From: Panicum virgatum
Taxonomy: Eukaryota; Streptophyta; Magnoliopsida; Poales; Poaceae
Direction: 5' to 3'
Assembly (NCBI RefSeq): GCF_016808335.1
Contig: NC_053139.1
Span: 33,873,954 to 33,937,953 of the forward strand
DNA length: 64,000 bases
Part shown: piece after piece, positions 45,061 to 54,659 of the stretch
How positions within the stretch are numbered: position 1 is the first letter of the stretch
Layout of the letters: each line of letters starts with the position of its first letter
Notes under the pieces: model-generated
Told to the model about the DNA's origin: nothing
The model's database searches: none
What the model saw: the letters and a program-made list of their open reading frames with translations, nothing else
Translations under genes and position numbers: made by a program

Positions 45061-45103
45061 CCGGTTGGAAAATCCAACCGGTACATTAGGGTCCTATTTG
45101 GGT

Positions 45104-45178
45104 AAAAAAAGTGGGGCGTCGCGCGGGAGTCGAACCGTGGCCGCGAAGCCCAAATTTCCGCGAGTTACCATTGAGATA
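45104..45178 (-). other. tRNA-like segment 1 (degenerate)
   Basis: On the minus strand, TATCTCAATGGTAACTCG resembles an internal A box. GGTTCGACTCC at 45127-45137 is a perfect B box. A run of seven T (45104-45110) follows at the position of a Pol III terminator. Acceptor and anticodon stems do not fold convincingly, so it is at best a tRNA pseudogene or tRNA-derived element. Confidence 0.45.
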
Positions 45179-45220
45179 CTGACGAATTCCGCGAGTTACC
45201 ATTGAGTTACCATTGAGATT

Positions 45221-45630
45221 TATTGGGCAAGTAATTGATTTACTAGGCAAATAAATGATTTACTAGACAATTATAATATTTATTGGGCAATTAATTGATT
45301 TACTAGGCAAATAAATGATTTACTAGACAATTATAAGATTTATTGGGCAAGTAATTGATTTACTAGGCAAATAAATGATTTACTTGACAATTATAATATT
45401 TATTGGGCAATTAATTGATTTACTAGGCAAATAAATGATTTACTAGCCAATTATCAGATTTATTGGGCAAGTAATTGATTTACTAGGCAAATAAATGATT
45501 TACTTGACAATTATAATATTTATTGGGCAATTAATTGATTTACTAGGCAAATAAATGATTTATTAGACAATTATCTGATTTATTGGGCAAGTAATTGATT
45601 TACTAGGCAAATAAATGATTTATTTTTCAC
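45221..45630. repeat. 60-bp tandem array with 120-bp higher-order pattern
   Basis: About seven units built on TTTATTGGGCAA and TTGATTTACTAGGCAAATAA. Successive units alternate GCAAGTAATTG and GCAATTAATTG, so the true repeat unit is a 120-bp dimer. It lies between the two tRNA-like segments. Confidence 0.95.
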
Positions 45631-45770
45631 AAAATATAATTATTAGGCAATTACCGAATTCACATAATATTAAAAGAATTAATAGAAAACTAAATGGGGA
45701 AAAGAGAAAAAGAAAACTCCTTTGGTACCGGTTGGTAGTTTCAACCGGTACCAAAGGCTTTTTTCGTAAA

Positions 45771-45850
45771 AAAAAAGGTGCTCTGGGCGGGAGTCGAACC
45801 CCAGCTTCGGCGCCCAAAGACACTTTGAGAAACCATTGCGCCATTTAGAG
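45771..45850 (-). other. tRNA-like segment 2
   Basis: On the minus strand, ATGGCGCAATGG (45834-45845) matches the A-box region of plant tRNA-Trp. GGTTCGACTCC (45790-45800) is a perfect B box, about 40 bp further. A run of at least eight T follows the CACC end (45768-45777). The middle does not make a clear anticodon arm. It has the same layout as segment 1, next to a GGTACCGGTTGG...CCAACCGGTACC palindrome. Confidence 0.5.
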
Positions 45851-45899
45851 ATTTCAATTTTTAGCGGGCCATCAGTCCAAATAAAGGGAAAGGAAGCCT

Positions 45900-46085
45900 T
45901 AGGCACCGGTTTGTTGTCCTCACCCGGTGCCAAAGGTTATTTCAATTCCCGCCCGTTGGGGACCTAAGGCACCGGGTGAAATAGAAACCGGTGCCTAAAG
46001 CTTTATTAAGGCACCGGGTTAGATTCCAACCGGTGCCTAAGGCTGCCATAGGTACCGGGTGATGTTTTCACCCGGTACCAAAGGC
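45900..46085. repeat. Internal subterminal-type repeats before the TnpA gene
   Basis: Alternating GGCACCGGGT and ACCCGGTGCC motifs, at least six, similar to those at the element ends. A TATATAATCC sequence (46091-46100) follows and could be the TATA box of the downstream gene. Confidence 0.75.
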
Positions 46086-46129
46086 CCTCCATATATAATC
46101 CATCCCCTTCTTCCTCGCCTAAGTCCTCA

Positions 46130-46620
46130 TCTGAGAATTGCCTCCGCCGTCCTACTGCGTCGACGTCTACCTCCCCGCCGCATCGTCGTGCCACCGTCCT
46201 TCGCCGCGCATCGTCGGGCCGTCCTCTCCGGTGGTCGCCCACCCCGGCCCGCCTCTACGCCGCGCGCCGTCCTTGATCGCCCTCCCCAGCCCGCCTCGAC
46301 GCCGACGTCGACGCCGCCCCCTCCACCGCGCCGGCAAGCACCACGACGCCGCCCCCTCCACCGCGCCGGCGACTCGCTCCTCAACAACGCGCCCGCCGAC
46401 CAGTGCCCCCACCCCCGCCGACCCTCGACTAGTGCCCCCGCGCCCGCCTCGACGCCGACGTCGACGCCGCCCCCCTCCACTGTGCCGGCGATCACTTCGA
46501 CGCCGCCCCCCTCCACCGCGCCGGCGACTCGCTCCCCAACACCGCGCCCGCCGACCAGTGCCCCCGCGCCCGCCGACGACGTAAGGAATGGCGGCGCCGC
46601 CGCTCGCCGTCCCTTTTTTT
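46130..46620 (+). other. GC-rich Pro/Arg/Ala-coding stretch, possible first exon
   Basis: Frames open on both strands, made of CGCCGCCCCCTCCACCGCGCC-type repeats of about 50 bp. It may be the transcribed first exon of the TnpA gene. I do not support a protein from it. Confidence 0.35.
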
Positions 46621-46654
46621 TCTTAATTGTTTTATTTATATATTAGTGTGTTAT

Positions 46655-46985
46655 AATTTCTATATAATTAGTTTGTATTATATATGTATATATGTATATA
46701 GTATATAATTTAGGTATATAGTATATAATTTTTGTATATTAGTTTCATGTATAATTAGTATAATTAGTTTGTTATGTATATGTATATACTATATAATGTA
46801 TAATTAGATAGAACTTGAATAATGTCTATATAATTAGTTTGTATTATATATGTATATATGTATATAGTATATAATTTAGGTATATAGTATATAATTTATG
46901 TATATTAGTTTCATGTATAATTAGTATAATTAGTTTGTTATGTATATGTATATACTATATAATGTATAATTAGATAGAATTTAAA
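46655..46985. repeat. AT-rich tandem duplication, 166-bp period
   Basis: TATATAATTAGTTTGTATTA begins copies at 46661 and 46827. Each continues through TATATGTATATATGTATATA and GTATATACTATATAATGTAT. It lies in what is probably an intron of the TnpA gene. Confidence 0.9.
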
Positions 46986-47352
46986 TAATTTTTGTATAAT
47001 TAGTTTGTATTATATATGTATATAGTATATAATTTTAGAGAATTTCATGTATAATTTTAGAGAATTTAGAGAATTTTAGATAATTTTCATGTATAATTTT
47101 TTACAATGTGTAATGTATAATGACGGATAGTAATGACGACAACGACGAGTAATGACGATGCATGTTAATTTTATTACTTTTTCTTTACATGTGTAATTTA
47201 GATTGAGTTAAATTAATTCTCGAGTTCGAACCCGTTCGTATTCGCTCTCTAACTCACTAACGCATTCGCCATCCCTCGACCCCGTTCCTCGACCCCGTTC
47301 CTCGACCCCGTTCGTACCGCAATTGTATAAACTATCGACCGTCGACCCTCGA

Positions 47353-47570
47353 CCCTCGAACACACACACTCACACATACACACTCTCACACACACACACT
47401 CACTCACACACTCACTCACACACACTCACACTGACTCACACACACACTAACTCTCTCTCTTTCTCTGTCCCACTAACACACACACACACACACACTGACT
47501 CACACACACACTCACTAACTCTCTCTCTTTCTCTGTCCCTCTAACATACACACACTCTCTCTCTCAAACA
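47353..47570. repeat. (CA)n/(CT)n compound microsatellite
   Basis: ACACAC, ACTCAC and TCTCTC units with an internal near-duplication of about 85 bp (CTCTCTCTTTCTCTGTCCC occurs twice). Confidence 0.95.
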
Positions 47571-47656
47571 CGCATATTCGTTCAAAGAATTTTATTCTCC
47601 TGCTTCATTTAAGGATGGACAAATACTCTAACACATTTTTACGGTTTCAGTTAAGG

Positions 47657-49710
47657 ATGGACCCCTTCGGTGATGAGCAGGCCGCCGGGCAATACATATT
47701 GGACGCAATAAACGAAGATACGAGGGCCAACACCACCCAGCCAATCACTGAAGAAGATGCTCGGATAGCTGATTCGTTCCTGAATATGTTTGGAGATGCC
47801 GATGAAGAAGATGATGACTTTGCGCCGCCGCCCAATCAACAGCAGCATGTTCCAGTACGAATCTTAAAACTATATGCATGGTGACTTCGGTAGATTAGTT
47901 TTGCGATTAACATACCTTTTCTGTAATTTAGTCGACCTCCGCATCGACTTCGTTGAGCCAGTCAAAAGGGAGACGCCGGCCAACCAAGAAAATGGAGGGA
48001 AGACAGGTCGTTAGAGAAGTGGACGCAGAGGGCTGTCCAAGTGCTCCAGAGGATACTAGCACAAAATTTGTCAACCAATGTGGGGTTATTGTTCGGGCAA
48101 GAATTCCGATCACCACAAGACTATGGAAAACGACCAAACCCGAAGAACAGCAACACGCCGTGCCTGCCCATCAGAAGGAAATGCTATGGGCAGAACTCAA
48201 GGATATGTTCACTCTTTCTGAAGGAGTTGACCAAGAACTTGTGAAGAAATGTGCCTTGAGAAAGATGGCCCTTGCCTTTGCAACTTTCAAGAAGAAGTTG
48301 TACACCAATTACATCAAGAAGGATAACGAGCCGAACTGGGACGATCTTCCTCAGGTTAAACCATATTGGAAGGAGTTCAAACAATACAAACTATCAGAGG
48401 AAGCCCAAAAAAAATCCGAACAAGCCAAGGTGAATGCAGCAAATAAGAAGTACAGCCACCACCTTGGGGCTGGCGGGTACAAGAAGTCATTTAAAAAATG
48501 GCAGAAGATGGAGCAGGACCTTATAGATAGAGGCATCAGGCCGACGACTTGGGATTGGCCGGATAGATCCAAGTGGTGGTTATTTGCTAATGGCATGACA
48601 CTAAACCAGTTGGATGAAAGTTTGGTCGTGCCCGAGCATATGCAAGAAGTGTCCCGCGATCTAGTCGCTGCAATAGATGAGACTCAACAAGGAACATTCC
48701 ATCCTCAAAGGGAGAATGATGAGCTGACAAGGGCATTAAAGAATCCGGAACACCCTGGACGAGCCCGCGGCATCGGCGTGATCCCATGGAAAGTTGCTTG
48801 GGCCGGAGATCCCTCTTACAAGACTCACCGAAAGAGCAAAGCCGAACAGGAAGAGAAACTTCATGCCATAGAAGAAAAGATGAACAAGAAGGTTGCGTCC
48901 TTGGAATCTCAGATGGACGCTAGGGTCAATGAGGCGGTGCAGCTAGCTCTGAGCCAAAGGGGCATTGCTGGGTCGCACCCGGATGTTGTGATAAGCCCGG
49001 CCTCTCAGCGACGCAGCAGCTGTGCATCCACGGCGGCACCCAACATACAAGCGGAACAGCAACCCCAGATTGAGCCAACGGCGGTAGATGACCAGAGGTA
49101 TCTAGTGGATGATGTCACCATGCCGACACCGTGCGAACTTCATGTGCGAGCAAGAAATATATCCATTCATGTCGCATACGGGTCAGCCCTGCCCCTGAAT
49201 CCTTCTACTACAATTCATGGAAGGCCGATACCTCCTGGCTACACCTCCATCACAGTCGAGCAGATAGTTGGAAACAATGAGGATCTTGAGCTCGACTTCG
49301 TTGGAGGGGATGGAGAAAAGACATTGGGAGACGCACTGTACGGAGTCATTCTATGGCGCAAGGCCGACATCAAACTTACTGCAAGCACAACGGCTCCTGT
49401 GCAGACCGATCGCCCGTCTCCGCGGCCTACCTCACCGCCGTCCCCACTACCACCTCCTTCACCACCGTCTCCGCCGGCGCAAAGGGCCACGAGTACTCCA
49501 ACTCCTCCTACACTAGAAAAGGGAAAGAAAAAGACAGCATCCCTCCCAGCGGCTGGACCCTCAAAGAAGAAGCAGAAAATGGTCGAAAGACAATTAACCT
49601 ACGAGAAAACCGCTGAGGAGTTGGAAGAGGAGACTGCTCGATATATAAAAGAACAATTGAAGCCTAAAGCCCCCCCCCCCCCCCCCCGCCGAGGGAAAAG
49701 GTACCTCTAG
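47657..49710 (+). pseudogene. TnpA-like CACTA protein (plant transposase Ptta/En/Spm type), N-terminal part
   Basis: Exon one starts at ATG 47615 or 47657 (MDPFGDEQAAGQYILDAINE) and ends near 47852. An intron of about 88 bp with acceptor TTTAG (47936-47940) joins it in frame to TSASTSLSQSKGRRRPTKKM. The Ptta/En/Spm-type region contains NEPNWDDLPQVKPYWKEFKQ, KYSHHLGAGGYKKSFKKWQK and WDWPDRSKWW. A coiled coil, EEKLHAIEEKMNKKVASLES, and a Pro-rich linker follow. In En/Spm, TnpA binds subterminal repeats. The frame breaks at an 18-C run (49670-49687); the shifted frame continues sensibly downstream. Confidence 0.8.
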
Positions 49711-51316
49711 AACTAGGGAAAAAGCTTCTCGCAAACCTAGACAACCCACCAAAACCGAAAAGCTTACCCTCGGACTATGATCGTACTCTGACAAAGGCAC
49801 ACAAGGTGAGAAATCTGAAGAAAAAATGTGGCAAGACCATTCCTCAGCTTGGCACACAACAAAAAGAACTCGAGCCCCTCCGGGTGCCAGGGTTGCCACT
49901 CCTACACCCAACGGACGTACAACTCCAGGCGGACCTATAGGCCACAATATTTCTTTCTGAAACTGGATTAACGCTAGAGGAGGCAACGGGGCATGTGGAG
50001 GCAAAAATCCCTGTCGCTCGCACTATTACTCCATTCCAGCATGGAAAACCGTTTGTCACTGAGGAAGAGGAGAAAAGTCTAGGCACGCAGATGTTCAATT
50101 TGCATAGATGGTACCTGCGAATGGCGAAAGACGAAGGGAAAATGTTTGGAGTCAAGTATCGTGACCATGATTTCTTCCGCGGGGAGGACGACTTCTGGGT
50201 GTACTTCCAAAATTTATATCACATTTACCATCGACAAGCCCTCGATGCCTCTATCATCACCATTTGGGTTTTGTAAGTATCACTTACCTCTACATTAAAA
50301 CTTTTTGTTAACAAGAACATAATTATATGTGTGCATTATAAAATTTGTATTGCATCGTTTAGACAGGAGATCCAAAGAAGCCGAAAACATGGATGGCACC
50401 ATTAGATCGGCTTCATGTCTCCTTTGCTAGTCAACCAGAAATTGATCAACGAAAGTTACAAGGAAACGTGCGAAAACATGTACGATTCGTTGACTAGGCA
50501 AAGTTACAAATCCTATATATTCATACCATACAACTTTGGGTAAGCCTTGATCGACTCAAACCTCTGTTATATTACTAAATAAATACTAAGTTGTCTAATA
50601 CATTTATGTATATATCCTATCTATATCTGCAGTTATCATTGGATTTTACTCATACTTTCCGTAGAGACCGGCAATCTTATAGTCTTTGACTCAATGAGAA
50701 ATCCATATTCCGCAATCCAACATATCATAGACCCCTTGAACAGGTAAGTTCAGTTTGCACAATCAAATCTTTTTTCTATTAATAACAATTCCTGAATATC
50801 AAACTTAACTTTGAGCGCAGGGTTTGGAAAAATTTGTGAAAAATAACAAAGGACGTGGTCAATGGAGGCCCGAACTGAACGTTAACATGGATTATCCGGT
50901 ATGTTCATTCATAAAGATTTGTCTAGTTAAGTATATAATCCCAAATTATTCTAAATTGAGTAATTTATTTGTTTCTCCTTAAGTGTGCGAGACAACAATA
51001 AGGAACTGATTGGTGCGGGTACTACGTATGCGACTACTTGCACATCATGACTCCATGCGGGAAGGCTACTGATAAAGAAACGAGAGTACATCCAAACCGT
51101 TCACTAGTATATTTTCATAATTGTACTAATGCACAGAATGTTAATGTTTTTTCCTAAATGATAGATGTCTCAAATGGGGGATGAATGTTACTCTACTGAT
51201 CGGATCAACGCCGTGTGCGAGCAGCTCGCCGGATTCATTTTGAACGAGATCTTGGATCCTAGAGGCGAATTCTACCACGACGGTCACATCGATAGAGGAC
51301 TTTCATCGACATCCTG
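49700..51316 (+). pseudogene. C48 (Ulp1-like) protease part of the TnpA gene
   Basis: After the poly-C frameshift the protein resumes with SLPSDYDRTLTKAHKVRNLK, then LGTQMFNLHRWYLRMAKDEG. Introns with GT/AG ends fall at 50273-50362, 50540-50632, 50744-50820, about 50900-50983 and before 51165. Catalytic elements: His in YHWILLILSVETGNLIVFDS (His codon 50637-50639, with FDS Asp) and Cys in GTDWCGYYVCDYLHIM (codon 51014-51016). The tail INAVCEQLAGFILNEILDPR ends at a stop by 51316. In-frame stops occur at about 49938, 50404 and 50999. The SUMO-protease-like domain is common in grass CACTA elements; its role there is not settled. Confidence 0.8.
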
Positions 51317-51604
51317 AGGGGACTAGTAGTTGGACGGCTAACATGACTTGTACATTTGTAAATATTTTTAAACATTATGCCTTGATGTTTGTAAATTTGT
51401 AAATATATTAGTTCATCTAATTAGCTTAATTATATGATCGCATTTCACTTTTAGTTAGTTTCAAATATTCTCTGAAAACGAACACGAACAACCAATGAAC
51501 GTAGAGTACTGTAGAGCTTGAGTGCGTTTAGCAATTATAAAAGAATAAACAGTAATAAATATAACAAACAAAACTGGATTTGGGAAAAAAAGGGAAAAGG
51601 TCAT
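51317..51604. other. AT-rich 3' flank of the TnpA/C48 gene
   Basis: Probable 3' UTR and spacer before the terminal repeats; no gene seen. Confidence 0.5.
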
Positions 51605-51839
51605 TGGTACCGGTTGGAAATACCAACCGGTACCAAATGGGCTGCCACCTTACGTCAGCGTGGCAGCCTCTTTGGTACCGGCTGGTATTTCCAACCGGTA
51701 CCAATGGAGGCCTAAGGCACCGGTTCAAAAACCTGGTGTCTTAAGTAGAGGCTAATGGTCGCGATTGCGGGGCACCGGTTGGGAAACCGGTGCCTTTGGC
51801 CTTTCTCAGTCGGTGCCCAAGGCCTGTTTTCTAGTAGTG
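51605..51839. repeat. 3' subterminal repeats of the CACTA
   Basis: GGTACCGGTTGG / CCAACCGGTACC pairs and GGCACCGGTT motifs, followed by the terminal inverted repeat. Confidence 0.85.
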
Positions 51840-52004
51840 TTGTGTGGGGTTTTAGTTGTAATCCTCGCGATAGTGGCGCTTCACTGCCCATTACCGCGTA
51901 GAGTTGTACGGTGATGAACCATCTGATGTAATAAATGTGTCATCAGCCTCCTGGGACTGATGTTGGTATCACATTTAAGTCTTCTCTTATGAGGGGACAC
52001 TTCA

Positions 52005-52009
52005 GGTCA
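52005..52009. repeat. Target-site duplication GGTCA (right copy)
   Basis: Directly after the 3' LTR end; pairs with 17897-17901. Confidence 0.92.
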
Positions 52010-52800
52010 GGAGCAGCCAAACTTGGAATCGGAGCAAGCAGTGGTGTTGTCGCCGAGGCCAGCACCATGGCACCGATCTGATCGGCCGATGCAGCCGGTT
52101 GGACCAGTTCGGCCCTGAGTGGCCGAACTATAACTAGAGGTGGTGTCTGCCCAGCGAAATAATTTGATGGCATACCATATTCTACCTCTGTTGTAGATGT
52201 AGTTGCTACCGAAGTATCAGAGTAAGACCTTTGGTAGAATAAGCATGATTTACAGATTTACCCTTATCGATCTTATCCATACTATCACTAAAGTTAAACA
52301 ACATGTCTTGTGTAACCTTTTGTGAATCCTCGAGCTTCTTTCCAAATTTCAGCATAAATAAATCAAACATGGTTTGGGGAAGAGTGCTTACGTTGGTCGT
52401 AGAGGAAGTAGATTGGAACGACAGTATGGAGAATTTAGCTTTCTTAACCACCTCGTTATTTGTTCTCCCGTAGCACGAGAGTAAGTTCTTCATGGCTTTC
52501 TCTTATTGTTGTTTGAGCGTTGCCTCACACGATTGACGGTCCTTCTGGGGTTTGTCATTATACTTGATGCTGATGACGTTAGATGGATCAATCTTGGAAG
52601 CATCTCCCTTCTCACTAGCCATAGCAGCGGATGGAGATTCGTTCTTCCCCGCCGAGTCATCAAAAAATATGTTGACACAAATCTGGTCAACACACAAGTG
52701 TTAGAACGCACGGATCGCAATGATCAATACCAGCGAAGTCCTCTGCACCAACAGGTTAGACCGCCTGGCTGAACCGGTCAGACCAATCCAGGGAACGCCG
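52010..52800 (-). pseudogene. 5' part of the disrupted Gypsy-type gag region
   Basis: Minus-strand frames 52206-52493 (FQSTSSTTNVSTLPQTMFDL, MLKFGKKLEDSQKVTQDMLF) and 52503-52697 (ASEKGDASKIDPSNVISIKY) read as one protein with a stop between them near 52495-52502. This is the upstream part of the gag-like ORF that continues at 17901-17420 once the 34 kb element is removed. An AATTTG-rich stretch and an MRVFFNYNRIN frame at 52778-53002 follow, unassigned. Confidence 0.5.
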
Positions 52801-53239
52801 CAAAATCTAGAATAATGAGCTCGGGAGGAACCCCGTCATAGCTCGCGAAATTAGGGTTGTCTTGGGGTCGGCATGCCATCCAAAACGCCTTCAAACGTCG
52901 TCGAGACGCAGGAAGAACAGAATTAGGGTTGAAAAAACTAGAGTTTGGAAAAAAAAATAAAGAGAATGTATTGATTCGATTATAGTTAAAAAAAACTCTC
53001 AATCGGCCATAGTCTTTATATTTATATGCTTAGAAGGTCGCATCACTTCCAAATCGAGTTATAAAAAGACTCTAAATTATATATTTTACTTGATTCAGAA
53101 TCAACAGGCCTAGACCGGTCTGACCGGTCGGTCTGTGTTTGCCTATTCTCGCATCCGAATCCGATAGCTGAGGGAAGTATCCAATATCTGTATTCAATAT
53201 TAGAAAAAAAATATCCGGATATCAATATTTAAATCACTG
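52801..53239. other. AT-rich stretch of unclear origin
   Basis: It may include a minus-strand LTR or leader of the disrupted element. CCGGTCTGACCGGTCGGTCTG (53113-53133) is locally palindromic. No gene supported. Confidence 0.3.
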
Positions 53240-53623
53240 TCGGAGCTATGTCCCAGTCGGCGGATCCAGTGTGCGTCCGGGGAGTCCTCCCTGCCTGCGC
53301 GCAAAATCCCTCCCGCGAGCTCCTTCCTGCACGCGCGCGGGAATCCGCTCCTCCCAGCTCGCCCGCGCCGTCCTCGACGGTCCTCCGCTGCCTGCGCCGT
53401 CGTCGTCGAGGTCCTCTGCAATCCGCGCCGTCCGCCTCGCCGGCCCGACGTCTCCGCGCACCGCCCTGACGCCGCCGCCGGCCTCCTCCGCGCCGCCCCG
53501 ACGCCTCCTCGCTGGCGTTGGAGTTGCTTTGGACATCCTTTTCAGGCTGTGGACTGGCCGGCCTCCTGTTCCGGGTGCTCTTCTCCTTCTCGTCCTCCTC
53601 GCTGGCATCGAATACAACAGACG
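53240..53623 (+). other. GC-rich putative first exon of the NLR-like gene
   Basis: GC-rich sequence ends at CAGACGGTGCGC (53619-53630), a plausible 5' splice site. Open frames (Pro/Ala/Arg-rich, 53271-53636) are long on both strands, so coding is doubtful. A 5' UTR exon with an intron to the acceptor CCAG at 55615-55618 would explain it. Confidence 0.35.
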
Positions 53624-53823
53624 GTGCGCAATTTAATTTCTCTGCTGTTTTGGGGGCTGGTCCTCTGATGCGGGATCTCAGGTTCAGTGCTTCTGTAATA
53701 GCGAATTTGGGGGCTTTAAACTTCTATCCCTGCATCTTATGATGTCAATGGTGGCGATTTTGTTGGGGCTTAAATTCTGGAACGTAGCGATTTCGTTGGA
53801 GCTCAGATGCTGCATTATGATGA

Positions 53824-54659
53824 CTAGTCAGCTTGGCGCGCTACGCGCGCCTGTACCAAAAACGTGGATCTAAAATATTAATAGAAAGATATTATCTGTT
53901 ACTATATTCGAAGCAACATCGTATCGATGTATTGGGTTAGATATAAAAATTACAGTAAAGCGGGCATAGTAGTTTTGTGTCTGAGAGCGCGCAAATCTCA
54001 AGCATTGTAGTATAGAGGTACAGGTAATTTTTCCTTAGGAATATTTTTTTTGTGTCAGTAGGTATAGTTTAATTATTTTAGTAGGAAAAAAAGTAAGATT
54101 AAAAATGAATGAACAGTTTAATTATATTTTGTGGGTTTACGGAGGGAAATCGAAGCCCAAGAAGTAGTACAACTACCACATGTAAATGTAGTATACAAAG
54201 TTTAGTTATTATTTTTTTATGTAGGGAGTAGTTAAATATATTTTGTATTGTCAAATAATGGAAGGAAAATATTTTTTAAGATAAAAAGACTAACTTAATA
54301 GAATCGTGGGCCCCACGTGGGTCCCGCATGAATAGTACATGGGTCCCACGTGGGTCCCGCTATACAAAGTTTAGTTATTATTTTTTTATGTAGGGAGTAG
54401 TTAAATATATTTTGTATTGTCAAATAATGGAAGGAAAATATTTTTTAAGATAAAAAGACTAATTTAATAGAATCGTGGGCCCCACGTGGGTCCCGCATGA
54501 ATAGTACATGGGTCCCACGTGGGTCCCGCCTGAATAGTACGTGGGCCCCATGTGAATAGTTTGTGGGACCCGCGTGAACAGTGCACGGGCCCCACGTGGG
54601 GCCCGCAAACAGTAGCAAGGCCCCTGAGAGCGCGCCAATTCTTGGCACTTTAGTATAGG
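53824..54659 (-). mobile_element. Non-autonomous Helitron, 836 bp
   Basis: On the minus strand the 3' end is CTAG (53827-53824), preceded 7 bp away by a perfect 7-bp stem hairpin GGCGCGC-TAC-GCGCGCC (53835-53851). The next host base is T, as Helitrons require. The 5' end on that strand reads CCTATACTAAAGTGCC (54659 leftwards), close to the TCTATACT start of grass Helitrons, with host A before it. A second 5'-end-like copy lies at 53982-54017. No helicase is encoded. Confidence 0.75.
54192..54529. repeat. 169-bp tandem duplication in the Helitron
   Basis: Two near-identical 169-bp units (54192-54360 and 54361-54529), starting TATACAAAGTTTAGTTATTA and ending in GTGGGTCCCGC repeats. One C/T difference is visible (GACTAACTTAAT versus GACTAATTTAAT), so the duplication is young. 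Confidence 0.95.

Larger units (their letters stand above)
40616..51839 (+). mobile_element. CACTA (En/Spm-type) DNA transposon, 11.2 kb, TSD TTG
   Basis: Ends are CACTACTAGAAAACAAGCC and GGCCTGTTTTCTAGTAGTG, a 19-bp inverted repeat with one mismatch. They are flanked by TTG (40613-40615 and 51840-51842). The 5' LTR shows the empty site. Subterminal GGTACCGGTTGG / CCAACCGGTACC / GGCACCGG motifs fill 40625-41010 and 51605-51815, and recur inside at 45058-46082. It encodes a TnpD/tnp2-type transposase and a TnpA-like protein fused to a C48 protease. Both genes are damaged. Confidence 0.95.
17902..52004 (+). mobile_element. 34-kb composite Gypsy (chromovirus-like) retrotransposon
   Basis: The order is 5' LTR (17902-21285), initiator-Met tRNA primer site, two copies of an extra ORF, gag, protease-RT-RNase H-integrase with a chromodomain-like tail, and polypurine tract AAGTGGGGTAGGTT (37455-37468). 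The 3' LTR (37469-52004) follows. A perfect TSD GGTCA flanks it. Without the nested elements (21894-31245 and 40616-51839 plus their TSD copies) it is about 13.5 kb. The domain order RT-RNase H-integrase and the C-terminal VQWSRHGVEEATWE segment point to the Del/Tekay chromovirus group. It is defective: gag-pol has five stop codons. Confidence 0.93.
37469..52004 (+). repeat. 3' LTR of the composite Gypsy element, split by CACTA
   Basis: It starts TGTGACATCCCG after the tract AAGTGGGGTAGG and ends GGACACTTCA, followed by GGTCA. It matches the 5' LTR closely in all parts, including the TATA box (38494) and segments A and B. The CACTA element lies at the point equivalent to about 21122 of the 5' LTR, where the uninterrupted sequence reads GTAGTTGTGTGGG. 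Confidence 0.93.

Noticed and set aside
45221..45630. 60-bp array considered as a CRISPR or centromeric satellite
   Set aside because: There are no unique spacers, the whole unit repeats, and it lies inside a CACTA. It is too short and too local for a centromeric satellite.
45615..45933. Minus and plus frames of 70-84 codons around the second tRNA-like segment
   Set aside because: They cross palindromic repeats and the tRNA-like sequence. No protein features.
46059..46646. 195-codon Pro-rich frame downstream of the internal CACTA repeats
   Set aside because: Low complexity and open on both strands. Kept only as a possible transcribed exon, not as a protein.
47323..47544. 73-codon Thr/His/Ser frame
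   Set aside because: It is a CA/CT microsatellite.
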